Shown: positions 6,803 to 15,506, counted from the first letter of the stretch. The stretch is 26,775 nt of DNA from Cyanobacteria bacterium TMED177 (GCA_002170825.1 NHIA01000018.1:37177-63951); one strand, 5' to 3'. The notes: generated by a model from the letters alone, not told the origin. Program-made: numbers and translations.

Positions 6803-7502
6803 GTTTTCCCCGGAAAGGGTCCCGTTGGCAGTAGATCGATCGCAGAGGAAGGAGGAAAAGCAGCACCCGTTCTGGGATTTCTGGGGTCCGATCCTGTTCA
6901 TGGTGGCCCTGTTCCTGGGCATCCGGCACTTCCTGGTTGAGGCGCGCTACATCCCATCCGGTTCCATGCTCCCGGGTTTGCAGATTCAGGATCGGCTGCT
7001 GGTGGAGAAACTCACCTACCGCTCCAGATCGCCTCAACGGGGTGAGGTCGTCGTCTTCAACTCCCCTTACGCCTTCGATCCAGCGCTGAAAAATCCGAAG
7101 CGCCCATCTCCCTTCCGCTGTGCGCTGGTGAATTTTCCCTTGCTGGGCACGGTTCCTGGGATTGCAGAGCCCGCCTGTGATGCCTACATCAAACGGGTGA
7201 TCGGCATTGCGGGTGATCGCGTTGAGGTGAGCCCGAGCGGCACAGTCACCCGGAATGGGCAGGCTCTGAAGGAGCCCTATGTGCGTTCACTCTGTCCGTT
7301 GGACCAACAGGGCATGAGTGCTTGTCGCACGATGAACGTGACCGTTCCCGACGGCTCTGTTCTGGTGTTGGGGGACAACCGTGAAAACAGCTGGGACAGT
7401 CGCTTCTGGCCCGGTGGTCCGTTTCTTCCAGAACAGGAGGTTCTCGGTCGTGCCGTGTTTCGTTTCTGGCCCCTGAATCGGGTCGGCATCCTCAGCGACT
7501 GA
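6795..7502 (+). CDS. lepB: Signal peptidase I
   Basis: LepB cleaves signal peptides from exported proteins at the outer face of the plasma or thylakoid membrane. From GTG 6795 the protein has 235 residues. One membrane helix (about 29-45, FWGPILFMVALFLGIRH) precedes the active-site box IPSGSM with the nucleophile Ser57. The general-base Lys133 lies in YIKRVIG, followed by GDRVE, and the late box GDNRENSWDSR is also present. These are the S26 family boxes in the expected order. The frame is open 31 codons further upstream to 6702, but that stretch overlaps the divergent gene and lacks family likeness, so the GTG is preferred. Its end overlaps the convergent dihydroorotase-like gene by 11 bases. 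Confidence 0.93.
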   Translation: MSQFSPERVPLAVDRSQRKEEKQHPFWDFWGPILFMVALFLGIRHFLVEARYIPSGSMLPGLQIQDRLLVEKLTYRSRSPQRGEVVVFNSPYAFDPALKNPKRPSPFRCALVNFPLLGTVPGIAEPACDAYIKRVIGIAGDRVEVSPSGTVTRNGQALKEPYVRSLCPLDQQGMSACRTMNVTVPDGSVLVLGDNRENSWDSRFWPGGPFLPEQEVLGRAVFRFWPLNRVGILSD

Positions 7503-8751
7503 GACCGCAGGCAACGACGCGTCCCTGAAGGGCCTTCCCTTGCCAGGGAACATTGGCGGCCCCCGGTGCGGCCGGATCATCTCGGGACACCGTCCAGCTG
7601 ACATCTGGATCGAACAGCAGCCAGCGGCGGCTGCCAGGGCGGAGCGTCTCTGCAGGCTGATCCAAGAAGGCAGATGGACCGAAGCTCAGCGCCTGCCAGA
7701 GCTGCTCCACTGAAAAGTCTCCATTGCGGATCAGCGCTGTCCAGAGAGCTGGCAGCACAAGGTGGTGGCCGCTGAGACCCGGTGGCCGCTGATCGGTTGG
7801 CAACTGCATGTCCTCCTCATCCAATGGGACGGCGTGCACCGCCACGGCATGGATGTGCCCATGCTGCAGCGCTGTGCGGAGTTTCAGCCTGTCGGCTGGC
7901 CCCCCCAGTGAGGGATGCACGCGATAGCCCGGATCGCTGCTGCTCAGAGTGTTGCGATCTGCCAGGAGATGCCACCAGCACACACTCGCCTGGATGGACA
8001 AGTTGCACTGATGCAGCTGCTCCACGGCCGCTGCAGTGGAGATGTTCATCAACCTCAGCTGCCGTTCTGGGTGGCGTTGCTGCAGGGCCAGCAGCTGTTG
8101 CAGGGGAAGCAGCTCACTGGAGAGGGGGTCCGGCGGCCAGCCGGCCCTGAGAGTCTCTACGCCCTCGCGCACAATTCCATCGCCCTGCAGCGCGGGATCA
8201 CGGGGGGCCACGAGAACCGGGCAGGCTCCCATCTCACCGAGTTGGAGGCCGCGGTCCAGCAGTGGCGGCGGCACCATCGCATCGTCATCCGCCAGTCCGA
8301 TGGCTCCGTGTTCAAGCAGATCGCCGTGGGGGGCTAGCTCCAGGCCCTGGCCCGCGAGGCTGAAGCTGCCCCAGAGCGGCAGCAGCACATCCGATGGATT
8401 GGTGCTGTGCAGTCCGAAGAGGCGTTCCGGCTGATCCCGCCAACTCTCAGCACGCGGCAGCAGGGCCACCTGCCCGTATCCCGCGGCCGCGGCGCAGCGC
8501 CGGAGACTGCGCAGGGTTTCCGTCGGACCGCTGACCGGCGACGGCAGCAGCGAATGGGGATCCACCAGACAAGGCGCCAGAAGCTGATGGGTCGCCTCCG
8601 TTGCCTTCAGTTCCAGTCGGTTGGCAGCGGTTCTGGCGTTGTCGTCGAAGCCGGTGAGCACACCCGCTTCAATCAGTGCTGCGCCCTGCTTTGGCGCCGC
8701 ACCGGGGCCATGCAGGATCCGAACAGGATCCAGCAGCAGGGAATCGTGCAT
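7492..8751 (-). CDS. Dihydroorotase-like protein lacking metal-binding residues
   Basis: The 419-residue protein has the overall layout of a class I dihydroorotase: a short beta N-terminus, APCLVDPH at about 59-66 where the HxH motif belongs, a TIM-barrel-sized body, and a C-terminal beta part with LLFDPDVSWTV. The catalytic features are missing. HxH reads His66-Ser67-Leu68 and the substrate Arg that normally follows is Pro70. The usual D-H-A-P-H near the end reads V305-H-A-V-P. Dihydroorotase closes carbamoyl-aspartate in pyrimidine synthesis and needs these zinc ligands, so this is probably a non-catalytic paralogue, comparable in idea to the inactive PyrC' partner of some aspartate transcarbamoylases. 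It starts 5 bases after the phosphatase gene, so the two form a pair. Confidence 0.8.
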   Translation of the reverse strand: MHDSLLLDPVRILHGPGAAPKQGAALIEAGVLTGFDDNARTAANRLELKATEATHQLLAPCLVDPHSLLPSPVSGPTETLRSLRRCAAAAGYGQVALLPRAESWRDQPERLFGLHSTNPSDVLLPLWGSFSLAGQGLELAPHGDLLEHGAIGLADDDAMVPPPLLDRGLQLGEMGACPVLVAPRDPALQGDGIVREGVETLRAGWPPDPLSSELLPLQQLLALQQRHPERQLRLMNISTAAAVEQLHQCNLSIQASVCWWHLLADRNTLSSSDPGYRVHPSLGGPADRLKLRTALQHGHIHAVAVHAVPLDEEDMQLPTDQRPPGLSGHHLVLPALWTALIRNGDFSVEQLWQALSFGPSAFLDQPAETLRPGSRRWLLFDPDVSWTVSRDDPAAPGAANVPWQGKALQGRVVACGLSR

Positions 8752-8756
8752 GGGGT

Positions 8757-10085
8757 TCAGAGGGCGCCTGCTGCGGTCTGATCAATCACGCTTCCGAAAT
8801 GGGAGGTGAGGTTCAGGCATGTCACCACTGCAGGCTGGCTCGGATCGGAGGCGATGTCGACCACGGTCACGCCGCCGTTGCCCTGTTTCACCGCCCAGAT
8901 GTCAGCAGGCGTCAGGCCCAGCAGATTGCACAGGATCGTCTTGTTCACGGCATCGTGGGCCACCACGAGGGCGGTCTCATCCGGTTTCAGTGCGCTTGTG
9001 ATCTCCTGCCAGCTCTTCACCGAGCGGGCCCACACGTCCTGAATCGTTTCACCCTCGGGCATCTGAACGGTTTCCGGAGTGCGTTTCCAGGTGTCGAGCA
9101 GGTCGGACCAATCCTCCTTGATTTCCGACTCCAGCTTTCCTTCCCAGAGCCCGTGACCGATCTCCACCAGGCCATCGATCTGGGTGAGCGTCACAGACGG
9201 ATGGGCTTCGAGAATGATGGACGCCGTTTCGGTCGGTCGGGACAAGGTGCTGCTCCAGGCCCGGTCGATGGACACATCCCGCAGGAAGTCCCTTGCTGCT
9301 GCGGCCTGGGAGCGGCCATGGTCATTCAGGGGGATGTCGATCTGCCCCTGGAAGCGCCCTGCCTTGTTCCAGTCTGTTTCCCCGTGCCGCACCAGGATCA
9401 GGCGAGCGGACTTCCCTCTGTCCGGCAGCGGTTGCAGATGGGTGGTGCTGTTCAGGCATTCGATCTGAATCTGGGGCCCCTGGTCTCCAGGACGCAGGTT
9501 GAAGATCGAAAGAGAGGTGTTGTCCAGCCGCAAGCGACGGAAACCGTGGTCCGGTTCCCCCATTAGGGCCAGCATCAGACAGCGCAGGATCGCGTTGTGA
9601 CCCACCACCAGCACCGTGGCATCACGGTCCACAGGGTGACGTTCCGTGAGCTGGCGGACGAAGGCGCGTGCCTGCGCCATCAACTCCACCAATGGCCGGT
9701 AGGCCGTGCCGTCACGGCGCTGGAGTTCCAGCTCGAGCGGACGACGCTTCCAGGTGCTGAAATCCACCGGATGACGCTCGCTGAGCTCATCGATGCTCAT
9801 GCCTGCCCATGGCTCGAGGTCAACTTCGAGCAACCCGTCCTCGAACACGGTGTCCGGAGCCTGGCCACCACGCTCGGCCAGCAGGGAGGCGGTGGTGGAG
9901 GCGGCTCGCTGCAGTGGTGAGCTGTACACCGCATCGAGGGGCACATCCTTCAGGGTCGCTCCGAGGCGACGGGCCTGGTCATGGCCCTCAGGCGTGAGAT
10001 TCGAGAGGTCGTCGCGTCCCTGGATGCGGCGCTCCTGATTGAAGCTGCTGAGACCGTGGCGGACCAGGAGCAGACGAAGGGGCAC
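8757..10085 (-). CDS. Tandem histidine-phosphatase (phosphoglycerate-mutase-like) protein
   Basis: Two histidine-phosphatase domains lie in one 442-residue chain. Domain 1 (about 3-200) has the RHG motif with His10, the second-shell Arg60, Glu87 and the late GHN with His163. Domain 2 (about 227-430) has RHGETDWN with His234, Arg283, Glu308 and AHD with His377. Both therefore keep a complete catalytic set. Annotation pipelines call such proteins phosphoglycerate mutase, but cyanobacterial relatives include metal-independent phosphoserine phosphatases, and the substrate cannot be read from sequence. Start is GTG at 10085. It leads a two-gene minus-strand unit with the dihydroorotase-like gene and is divergent from the CPBP protease gene. 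Confidence 0.9.
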   Translation of the reverse strand: MPLRLLLVRHGLSSFNQERRIQGRDDLSNLTPEGHDQARRLGATLKDVPLDAVYSSPLQRAASTTASLLAERGGQAPDTVFEDGLLEVDLEPWAGMSIDELSERHPVDFSTWKRRPLELELQRRDGTAYRPLVELMAQARAFVRQLTERHPVDRDATVLVVGHNAILRCLMLALMGEPDHGFRRLRLDNTSLSIFNLRPGDQGPQIQIECLNSTTHLQPLPDRGKSARLILVRHGETDWNKAGRFQGQIDIPLNDHGRSQAAAARDFLRDVSIDRAWSSTLSRPTETASIILEAHPSVTLTQIDGLVEIGHGLWEGKLESEIKEDWSDLLDTWKRTPETVQMPEGETIQDVWARSVKSWQEITSALKPDETALVVAHDAVNKTILCNLLGLTPADIWAVKQGNGGVTVVDIASDPSQPAVVTCLNLTSHFGSVIDQTAAGAL

Positions 10086-10162
10086 GGGTCGGCGTCAAGG
10101 CGCGGCCATCGTATGGGGGCAGGCCCTTCAGAGGGACAATCACTGGTAGCCGAGCCAACCTG

Positions 10163-11434
10163 GTGTCCTCCAGTCCCCCCCGTCAGGCGGCTGCTCCCCC
10201 CTGGAAGATCCTGCTTGGGGCGTTGTCGTTGCTCGTTGCGGCCTACATCTGGTTGCTGGGACTGCAGCAGAGTCTGTCTCGCCCGTCCGTTGCGCCCACC
10301 CTCAACCTTCAGCAGCAGGAGGCGATGCTGCTGGCCGAGCCGGCGTTGCCGGAGTCGATGCGGACCTTGTTGCTCGGCGGAGAGGATCCGCGATCGGTGT
10401 TGGAACGCTCGCTGGAGCAGATCCCGGAAGCCACGCGTTCATCCCGTCAGCGTCAACTGATGGCTCTGCTGGCCGATGCTTCGGCGCCTGATCTGGACAG
10501 TGCAGAAGCCGATGACCCCCTGCTGCAACGGCTCAGTTGCGAAGCCCGTGGTGGTTCCACAGCTCAGTGCAGCAACTCCGATCTGGCCCAAGCTGCAGCG
10601 ATCCGGCTGGTCAGCAGTGCCCTGCTGCCATTGCTGATTGCCTTCGCGGGAATTCTGTTGCTCCTGCTGCAGGGGTGGCGCTGGTGGCGCGGTCGGCTAG
10701 ACCCCTGGCCGGATCTCAGAGGGCCCTGTCTCACCTTGCTGGACATGGCTCTTCTTGTGGCAGGCGGTTTCGTGGTGCTCAGTGCCGTCGGGGTTCCCCT
10801 GGTGGCGGCCCCTTTGGTGAGGGAACTCACCTCCAGCCTGGGCAGCCCTCGCCGTGAAGCTGTTCAGGTTGTAACCAACTACAGCGTGATGGCTCTCCCC
10901 AGCCTGCTGATCCTGCGCAGGCAGCTGGCGGCTCTTCCCAAAGCGATGCTGCCGGTTGGCGGTTGGCTGCAGTGGCGCCTGCGGCCTGTCGGCACGGCCC
11001 TTGCCTCCGCTGTAGCCGGTTGGTTGAAGCTCACCCCGATCGTGATGCTCACCGGATGGTTGCTTGTGAAGCTGTTTGGCGATCCTGGAGGTAGCAACCC
11101 GTTGTTGGAGCTTGTGCTCCAGAGCACGCGTGATCCGCTGGCCATGGCACTGCTGGGTCTGACGGCTGTTCTGCTGGCGCCCTTGTTTGAAGAACTGATC
11201 TTCCGTGGCACCTTGCTGCCGGTGCTGGCCCGTCAAGTCGGTCCGCTATGGGGGGTGCTGCTCAGCGGTGTGCTGTTCGGATTGGCCCACATCAGCGTCG
11301 GCGAACTGGCGCCGCTCACGGTTCTTGGGGCTGGGCTGGGTGTGGTGCGACTGGCCACGGGCCGCTTGCTTCCCTGCGTGCTCATGCATGCGCTGTGGAA
11401 TGCCGTCACTTTCGTGAATCTCCTGTTGGTGTAA
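10163..11434 (+). CDS. CPBP-family intramembrane metalloprotease
   Basis: This 423-residue membrane protein has an N-terminal helix (about 15-33), a polar extracytoplasmic-sized loop to about 145, then a run of hydrophobic helices. The C-terminal CPBP/Rce1 domain carries EELIFRG (Glu343, Glu344, Arg348), FGLAH (His376) and HALWN (His409, Asn413), the three motifs of the family's proposed active site. Relatives include CAAX proteases and bacteriocin-immunity proteins; the substrate here is unknown. Start is GTG at 10163. The gene ends 3 bases before the FtsL-like gene and so leads the division cluster. Confidence 0.9.
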   Translation: MSSSPPRQAAAPPWKILLGALSLLVAAYIWLLGLQQSLSRPSVAPTLNLQQQEAMLLAEPALPESMRTLLLGGEDPRSVLERSLEQIPEATRSSRQRQLMALLADASAPDLDSAEADDPLLQRLSCEARGGSTAQCSNSDLAQAAAIRLVSSALLPLLIAFAGILLLLLQGWRWWRGRLDPWPDLRGPCLTLLDMALLVAGGFVVLSAVGVPLVAAPLVRELTSSLGSPRREAVQVVTNYSVMALPSLLILRRQLAALPKAMLPVGGWLQWRLRPVGTALASAVAGWLKLTPIVMLTGWLLVKLFGDPGGSNPLLELVLQSTRDPLAMALLGLTAVLLAPLFEELIFRGTLLPVLARQVGPLWGVLLSGVLFGLAHISVGELAPLTVLGAGLGVVRLATGRLLPCVLMHALWNAVTFVNLLLV

Positions 11435-11437
11435 ACC

Positions 11438-11929
11438 TTGCGGCGCCCAAGTGCGGGTGGTTCACTGGCGCATTCGCCCAATCAGCCGTTGGTGGCCGCT
11501 CAGGATCAGCGTTCCTCAACGAGAGCTTTGGAGCTGATTCAAGGATCTCTTTCGGCTAGGAAAATTGCCCGCCGATCTCCGTTGATGGGAGGCCTTCACC
11601 GTTTGGCTGACGGCACCTTGCTTGGTGTTTTCGCTGCCCTTGCCGTGCTGGCTGGTTTGACGCTGCACTGGCAGCACCGCTGGACCATGGCCTTCCAGCG
11701 TTTTGAAACCACCAAGCTGCTCTCCCATCGCCTCACGGAATCCACCGCCGTTCTGGAGCAGCATCTGCTGCAAAGCACCACCCGGCCTGCATCCCTGGTG
11801 CCCACCAAGGTGGCCAACCTGATCCATCTGGATCGTCCTTCCGTTTCGATGCCTCTGGATGGGGTGGAGCCGCCGCTTCTGCCCTCGCTTCAGGTGCGAG
11901 CGCAACGTCAGATCCGGCCCGGATACTGA
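11438..11929 (+). CDS. Small bitopic membrane protein upstream of ftsI, candidate FtsL
   Basis: The 163-residue frame from TTG 11438 has a basic N-terminal tail, one strong membrane helix at about 60-78 and a short outer domain. Residues about 85-112 of that domain form a helix with Leu at spacings that allow a coiled coil (LLSHRLTESTAVLEQHLL). An alternative ATG at 11585 (residue 50) would leave only a short tail. Size, topology, coiled coil and position right before ftsI are those of FtsL, the divisome protein whose sequence is too divergent for easy recognition. The stop TGA shares one base with the ftsI ATG, so translation is probably coupled. FtsL identity is inference from topology and synteny; the gene itself is well supported. 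Confidence 0.8.
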   Translation: MRRPSAGGSLAHSPNQPLVAAQDQRSSTRALELIQGSLSARKIARRSPLMGGLHRLADGTLLGVFAALAVLAGLTLHWQHRWTMAFQRFETTKLLSHRLTESTAVLEQHLLQSTTRPASLVPTKVANLIHLDRPSVSMPLDGVEPPLLPSLQVRAQRQIRPGY

Positions 11930-13728
11930 TGAGCACGACCGCTCGTCCTCCAGTGCGCAAGCGGGCACGTACCCGGGTTGTTCCCCTCGCTCAGGTGCCG
12001 ACCCGTCGCCTGTGGATCGTGTTCTTGATCCTGTGTGCGGGTCTCACCGGTCTGATCGGACGGATGGCCTGGCTTCAGGTTGTTCAGACGGGGGAACTGG
12101 AGGCACGGGCCCGTCGCCTCCAGACCCAGACAAGTGATCCCCTGGGACAGCGTCGGCCCATCGTTGACCGGACCGGTCGGCTGGTGGCGATGGACGAGGT
12201 TCGCTTCCGGCTCTGGGCCCATCCGCGTTACTTCAATCTGCCGGGGGACGATCCCGGCACCATTCGCTCTTCAGAGGATGTGGTCGCGCTGCTGTCCCCG
12301 GCTTTGGCAAGGCCAGCAGCTGATCTGTTGAAGCAGCTTGGGCAAGAGCGTTCCGGCGTCAAGCTCGATGAAGGCCTTGATCCGGATACCGCTGAGCGGA
12401 TTCGTGCCCTCGGGATCAGTGGGTTGGATCTCGAGGCATACCCCCAGCGCGTGTACCCGCAAGGACCTTTGTTCGCGAACGTTGTTGGTTTCCTGAATGA
12501 CGAACGGGTCCCCCAAGCCGGGCTCGAGCAAAGCCGTGATGATGATCTTCTGCGCCATGAGCAGTCCAGAAGCCTCCGCCGTGGAGCGGATGGCACACCG
12601 TTGCCGGATGATCTGGCGCCAGGGGTGTTTTACGGCGATGACCTCCGTCTGCAGCTCACCCTGGACGCCCGTCTGCAGGAACTCGCGGTGAAGGCGCTGG
12701 CGGCGCAGGTGGCGAAGTGGAAAGCCAAAAAAGGTGCCGCCATCGTCATGGATGCCACCAACGGTGAGCTGTTGGTGCTGGCCTCAACCCCCACGTACGA
12801 CCCCAATAGCTATTGGCGCTTCCCACCCGCCCGTTTCCGGGAATGGTCGGTTCAGGATCTTTATGAACCCGGCTCCACGTTCAAGCCGATCAACCTGGCG
12901 CTGGCGCTGCAGGAAAAAGCGATCAAGCCTGAGGACAGGGTTCATGACGTGGGCCAGCTGACGATTGGTGGCTGGCCGATCAACAACCACGACAAAAAGG
13001 CCAATGGCCTTGTTGATTTCGCCACGGTTCTTCAGGTGTCCAGCAACGTCGGGATGGTGCAGGCGATGCGTCGTCTGCCTGCAGAGGCCTACTGGACGTG
13101 GATGAATCGACTGGGCATCGATCGTCGCCCGGACACCGATCTACCAGGGGCGGTTGCCGGTCAGCTCAAGACCAAGGAGCAGTTCACAACCCAGCCCATC
13201 GAACCCGCCACATCCGCTTTTGGACAAGGCTTCTCGCTGACGCCCCTGAAGCTGGTTCAGCTGCATGCACTTCTGGCCAATGGAGGGCGACTGGTGAGCC
13301 CGCACATCACCCGAGGATTCCGTTCCGGAGATGCCCTGGCCCCAACGGCAGCGCCATCGGGTCAGCAATTGCTCAGTCCGGAGGTCACGCGAACCGTGAT
13401 GGCTTGGATGGAGTCCGTTGTGGACAAAGGCAGTGGTAAGGGGGTCAAGACCCCCGGCTATCGCATTGGCGGAAAAACAGGTACCGCCCAGAAGGCTTTG
13501 AATGGCATTTATCTGCCAGGCGCCAAGATCTGCAGCTTTGTGGCGACCTTGCCGATTGAAGATCCCAGATATGTGGTGTTGGTGGTGGTGGATGAGCCTC
13601 AGGGGGGCAACGCCTATGGCTCCACCGTGGCTGTTCCGGTGGCCAAGCAGATCATTGATGCGCTGCTGGTTGTTGAGAAAACAATGCCTTCAAAACCTGC
13701 AGAATTGAACAAGACTGTGAAGAGCTGA
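11929..13728 (+). CDS. ftsI: Septal peptidoglycan transpeptidase FtsI (PBP3-type)
   Basis: FtsI is the class B penicillin-binding protein that cross-links septal peptidoglycan with FtsW. The 599-residue chain has a basic cytoplasmic tail, a membrane anchor at about 28-47, and an N-terminal pedestal domain that opens with a [14 protein letters not shown] segment. The transpeptidase domain has the motifs in order: SxxK with the acyl-enzyme Ser316 (GSTFKP), SSN at 371-373, and KTGT with Lys516. Length and motif spacing are normal. The ATG at 11929 overlaps the previous stop by one base. Transaldolase follows 49 bases downstream. Confidence 0.95.
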   Translation: MSTTARPPVRKRARTRVVPLAQVPTRRLWIVFLILCAGLTGLIGRMAWLQVVQTGELEARARRLQTQTSDPLGQRRPIVDRTGRLVAMDEVRFRLWAHPRYFNLPGDDPGTIRSSEDVVALLSPALARPAADLLKQLGQERSGVKLDEGLDPDTAERIRALGISGLDLEAYPQRVYPQGPLFANVVGFLNDERVPQAGLEQSRDDDLLRHEQSRSLRRGADGTPLPDDLAPGVFYGDDLRLQLTLDARLQELAVKALAAQVAKWKAKKGAAIVMDATNGELLVLASTPTYDPNSYWRFPPARFREWSVQDLYEPGSTFKPINLALALQEKAIKPEDRVHDVGQLTIGGWPINNHDKKANGLVDFATVLQVSSNVGMVQAMRRLPAEAYWTWMNRLGIDRRPDTDLPGAVAGQLKTKEQFTTQPIEPATSAFGQGFSLTPLKLVQLHALLANGGRLVSPHITRGFRSGDALAPTAAPSGQQLLSPEVTRTVMAWMESVVDKGSGKGVKTPGYRIGGKTGTAQKALNGIYLPGAKICSFVATLPIEDPRYVVLVVVDEPQGGNAYGSTVAVPVAKQIIDALLVVEKTMPSKPAELNKTVKS

Positions 13729-13777
13729 CGGCTCTGAAAACGCGGCTACGTTACGGATGAACGTGCCAACCAGAACC

Positions 13778-14950
13778 ATGGCCACCCTGCTCGACCAGCT
13801 CTCCGAGATGACCGTCGTGGTGGCGGATACCGGCGATTTGGAGGCCATCCGCAAGTTCACTCCACGTGATGCCACCACTAACCCTTCGTTGATCCTGGCT
13901 GCTGCTCAGATCCCTGCTTACCAGAACCTGATTGATGAGGCCCTGCGTTCGTCCCGAAAGCTGATCGGCGATGACGCGCCGGTTGAAGATGTGGTGCTCG
14001 AAGCCCTGGATGAAATCAGTGTGATCTTCGGCAAGGAGATTCTCAAAATCGTGCCCGGCCGCGTCTCCACCGAAGTGGACGCCCGCCTCAGTTTCAACAC
14101 CGACGCCACGATCGAAAAGGGTCGCAAGCTGATCCGTTTGTACAACGATGCCGGGATCAGCAACGATCGTGTGTTGATCAAGATTGCCTCCACATGGGAA
14201 GGCATCAAGGCGGCTGAAGTGCTGGAAAAGGAAGGCATTCATTGCAACCTCACCCTGCTGTTCGGGTTTGGTCAAGCCGTTGCTTGCGCTGAGGCTGGGG
14301 TCACCCTGATTTCTCCTTTTGTTGGTCGCATCCTCGATTGGTACAAGGCAGATACCGGGCGTGATTCCTATCCCGGTCCGGAGGATCCAGGTGTGATTTC
14401 GGTGACCCGGATCTTCAACTACTTCAAAACCTTCGGCTATGGCACTGAGGTGATGGGAGCCAGTTTCCGAAACCTCGACGAAATCACCGAACTTGCTGGG
14501 TGTGATCTGCTGACCATTTCACCCAAGCTTCTCGATCAACTGCGTGACAGTGATGCCACGCTCGTCCGCAAACTGGATGCGGCCAATCCAATTGGCGGCG
14601 AGACCCAGATTCATGTGGATCGCGAGAGTTTCGACGCGATGATGAAGGAAGACAGAATGGCCACCGACAAGCTCGGGGAGGGCATCAAAGGCTTCAGCAA
14701 AGCGATTGAAACGCTGGAGCGTCAATTGGGCCATCGTTTGGCTGAGCTGGAGGGTGGAGAAGCGTTCCGCCATGCCGTGCAGGAGATCTTCATGCTGAAT
14801 GACATGAACGGTGATGGCTGCATCACGCGCGATGAGTGGCTGGGCAGCGATGCCGTGTTCGACGCGCTTGATCAGGATCACGACGGTCGCCTCACACCCG
14901 ATGAGGTTCGCAAGGGATTCGGTGCAGCTCTGACCTTGACGACGGCCTGA
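13778..14950 (+). CDS. tal: Transaldolase with C-terminal EF-hand pair
   Basis: Transaldolase moves dihydroxyacetone units between sugar phosphates in the pentose phosphate pathway, important for night-time NADPH supply in cyanobacteria. From ATG 13778 the protein has 390 residues. The TalB-type barrel runs to about 320, with the family start ([11 protein letters not shown]), the Schiff-base Lys135 in VLIKIAST and the CNLTLLF segment. The tail adds two EF-hand loops: 342-353 (D-x-N-x-D-x-C-x-T-x-x-E) and 365-376 (D-x-D-x-D-x-R-x-T-x-x-E). All calcium-side-chain positions look usable, so calcium binding is plausible. E. coli TalB, about 317 residues, lacks this tail. A small upstream ATG at 13757 is less likely. 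A hairpin terminator candidate follows. Confidence 0.95.
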   Translation: MATLLDQLSEMTVVVADTGDLEAIRKFTPRDATTNPSLILAAAQIPAYQNLIDEALRSSRKLIGDDAPVEDVVLEALDEISVIFGKEILKIVPGRVSTEVDARLSFNTDATIEKGRKLIRLYNDAGISNDRVLIKIASTWEGIKAAEVLEKEGIHCNLTLLFGFGQAVACAEAGVTLISPFVGRILDWYKADTGRDSYPGPEDPGVISVTRIFNYFKTFGYGTEVMGASFRNLDEITELAGCDLLTISPKLLDQLRDSDATLVRKLDAANPIGGETQIHVDRESFDAMMKEDRMATDKLGEGIKGFSKAIETLERQLGHRLAELEGGEAFRHAVQEIFMLNDMNGDGCITRDEWLGSDAVFDALDQDHDGRLTPDEVRKGFGAALTLTTA

Positions 14951-14957
14951 ACAACCG

Positions 14958-14980
14958 ATGGGCTTTCGCCCATTACCTTC
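14958..14980 (+). terminator. Candidate intrinsic terminator after transaldolase
   Basis: ATGGGC (14958-14963), loop TTTC, GCCCAT (14968-14973) makes a perfect 6-bp stem starting 7 bases after the tal stop, followed by a pyrimidine-rich stretch (TACCTTCTCTTT). The T-tract is imperfect, so termination may be partial. The stem's own ATG opens the upstream extension of the next frame, which supports using the later start at 15027 for that gene. Confidence 0.5.
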
Positions 14981-15026
14981 TCTTTATCCAGTCCCCACAC
15001 AATTCCAGAGGCAGCGATCAACCCCT

Positions 15027-15410
15027 ATGCACGCTCTCGACACCATGCGGGCTTTGGCCAGCAAGGGCGAAGTGGTCACCCTCAAGGCAGGCGAGGTTCT
15101 GTTCAGAACTGGTGAAATCGGTTCCACGATGTACGGCATTGTCGAAGGCTCTGTCCGCCTCACCTGGACAGGGGACTCCGGACACGATGGCCATGAGGAC
15201 ATCCCCGTCGGACATGTGTTTGGAGCAGGTGCCCTCGTGATGGGCGATCACCAACGCCTCGGCACCGCGATCGCTCAGGAGGACTGCCGACTGATCGAGA
15301 TGACCCGGGAGAAGTTCCTGTTCGCTGTCCAGGAAGCTCCCATGTTCGCGATCGAGTTGCTGGCCTCCATCGATGAGCGCCTTCGGGACATCAAAATGGC
15401 GAATGGTTGA
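15027..15410 (+). CDS. Stand-alone cyclic-nucleotide-binding-like domain protein
   Basis: The 127-residue protein is a single Crp/cNMP-type beta-roll: VTLKAGEVLFRTGEIGSTMY followed by GIVEGSVRL are the classic first strands, and VGHVFGAGALV is the phosphate-binding-cassette region. There is no helix-turn-helix, kinase or channel domain. The cassette glutamate expected after FG is Ala (FGAGAL instead of FGELAL), so ordinary cAMP binding is doubtful. It could sense another ligand or act as a protein-interaction module. The frame is open to 14958, but that part covers the tal terminator hairpin. The BCH2-family gene follows. Confidence 0.85.
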   Translation: MHALDTMRALASKGEVVTLKAGEVLFRTGEIGSTMYGIVEGSVRLTWTGDSGHDGHEDIPVGHVFGAGALVMGDHQRLGTAIAQEDCRLIEMTREKFLFAVQEAPMFAIELLASIDERLRDIKMANG

Positions 15411-15414
15411 AAAT

Positions 15415-15444
15415 TTGCGTTCTTTTGGGATTTACATCGATAAT
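15415..15444 (+). promoter_or_regulatory. Weak sigma-70-like promoter candidate before the BCH2-family gene
   Basis: TTGCGT (15415-15420), an 18-base spacer and GATAAT (15439-15444) resemble a -35/-10 pair. The -10 is good and the -35 poor. A transcript from about 15450 would place the GGAGG at 15461-15465 close to its 5' end. Confidence 0.25.
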
Positions 15445-15460
15445 CGCCTCTGCTACCAGC

Positions 15461-15473
15461 GGAGGTTCTTACG
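15461..15473 (+). promoter_or_regulatory. Strong ribosome-binding site without a standard start codon
   Basis: GGAGG at 15461-15465 is the best Shine-Dalgarno sequence in the neighbourhood. Five bases later, at 15471, is ACG, in frame with the transporter. No ATG, GTG or TTG lies in this frame between the stop at 15441 and the TTG at 15507, which is 41 bases past the GGAGG. The site therefore bears on where the transporter starts. Confidence 0.5.
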
Positions 15474-15506
15474 TCCTCTTCTGTTCGGCTGGGCCTCAGG
15501 CTCGGG

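Noticed and set aside
8676..9566. 296-codon plus-strand frame
   Set aside because: Antisense to the tandem phosphatase gene, which has two complete catalytic sets; the antisense protein is Gly/His/Arg-rich with no motif.
14958..15026. Upstream start for the cNMP-domain protein
   Set aside because: The extra 23 codons cover a hairpin that looks like the tal terminator and carry no domain features.
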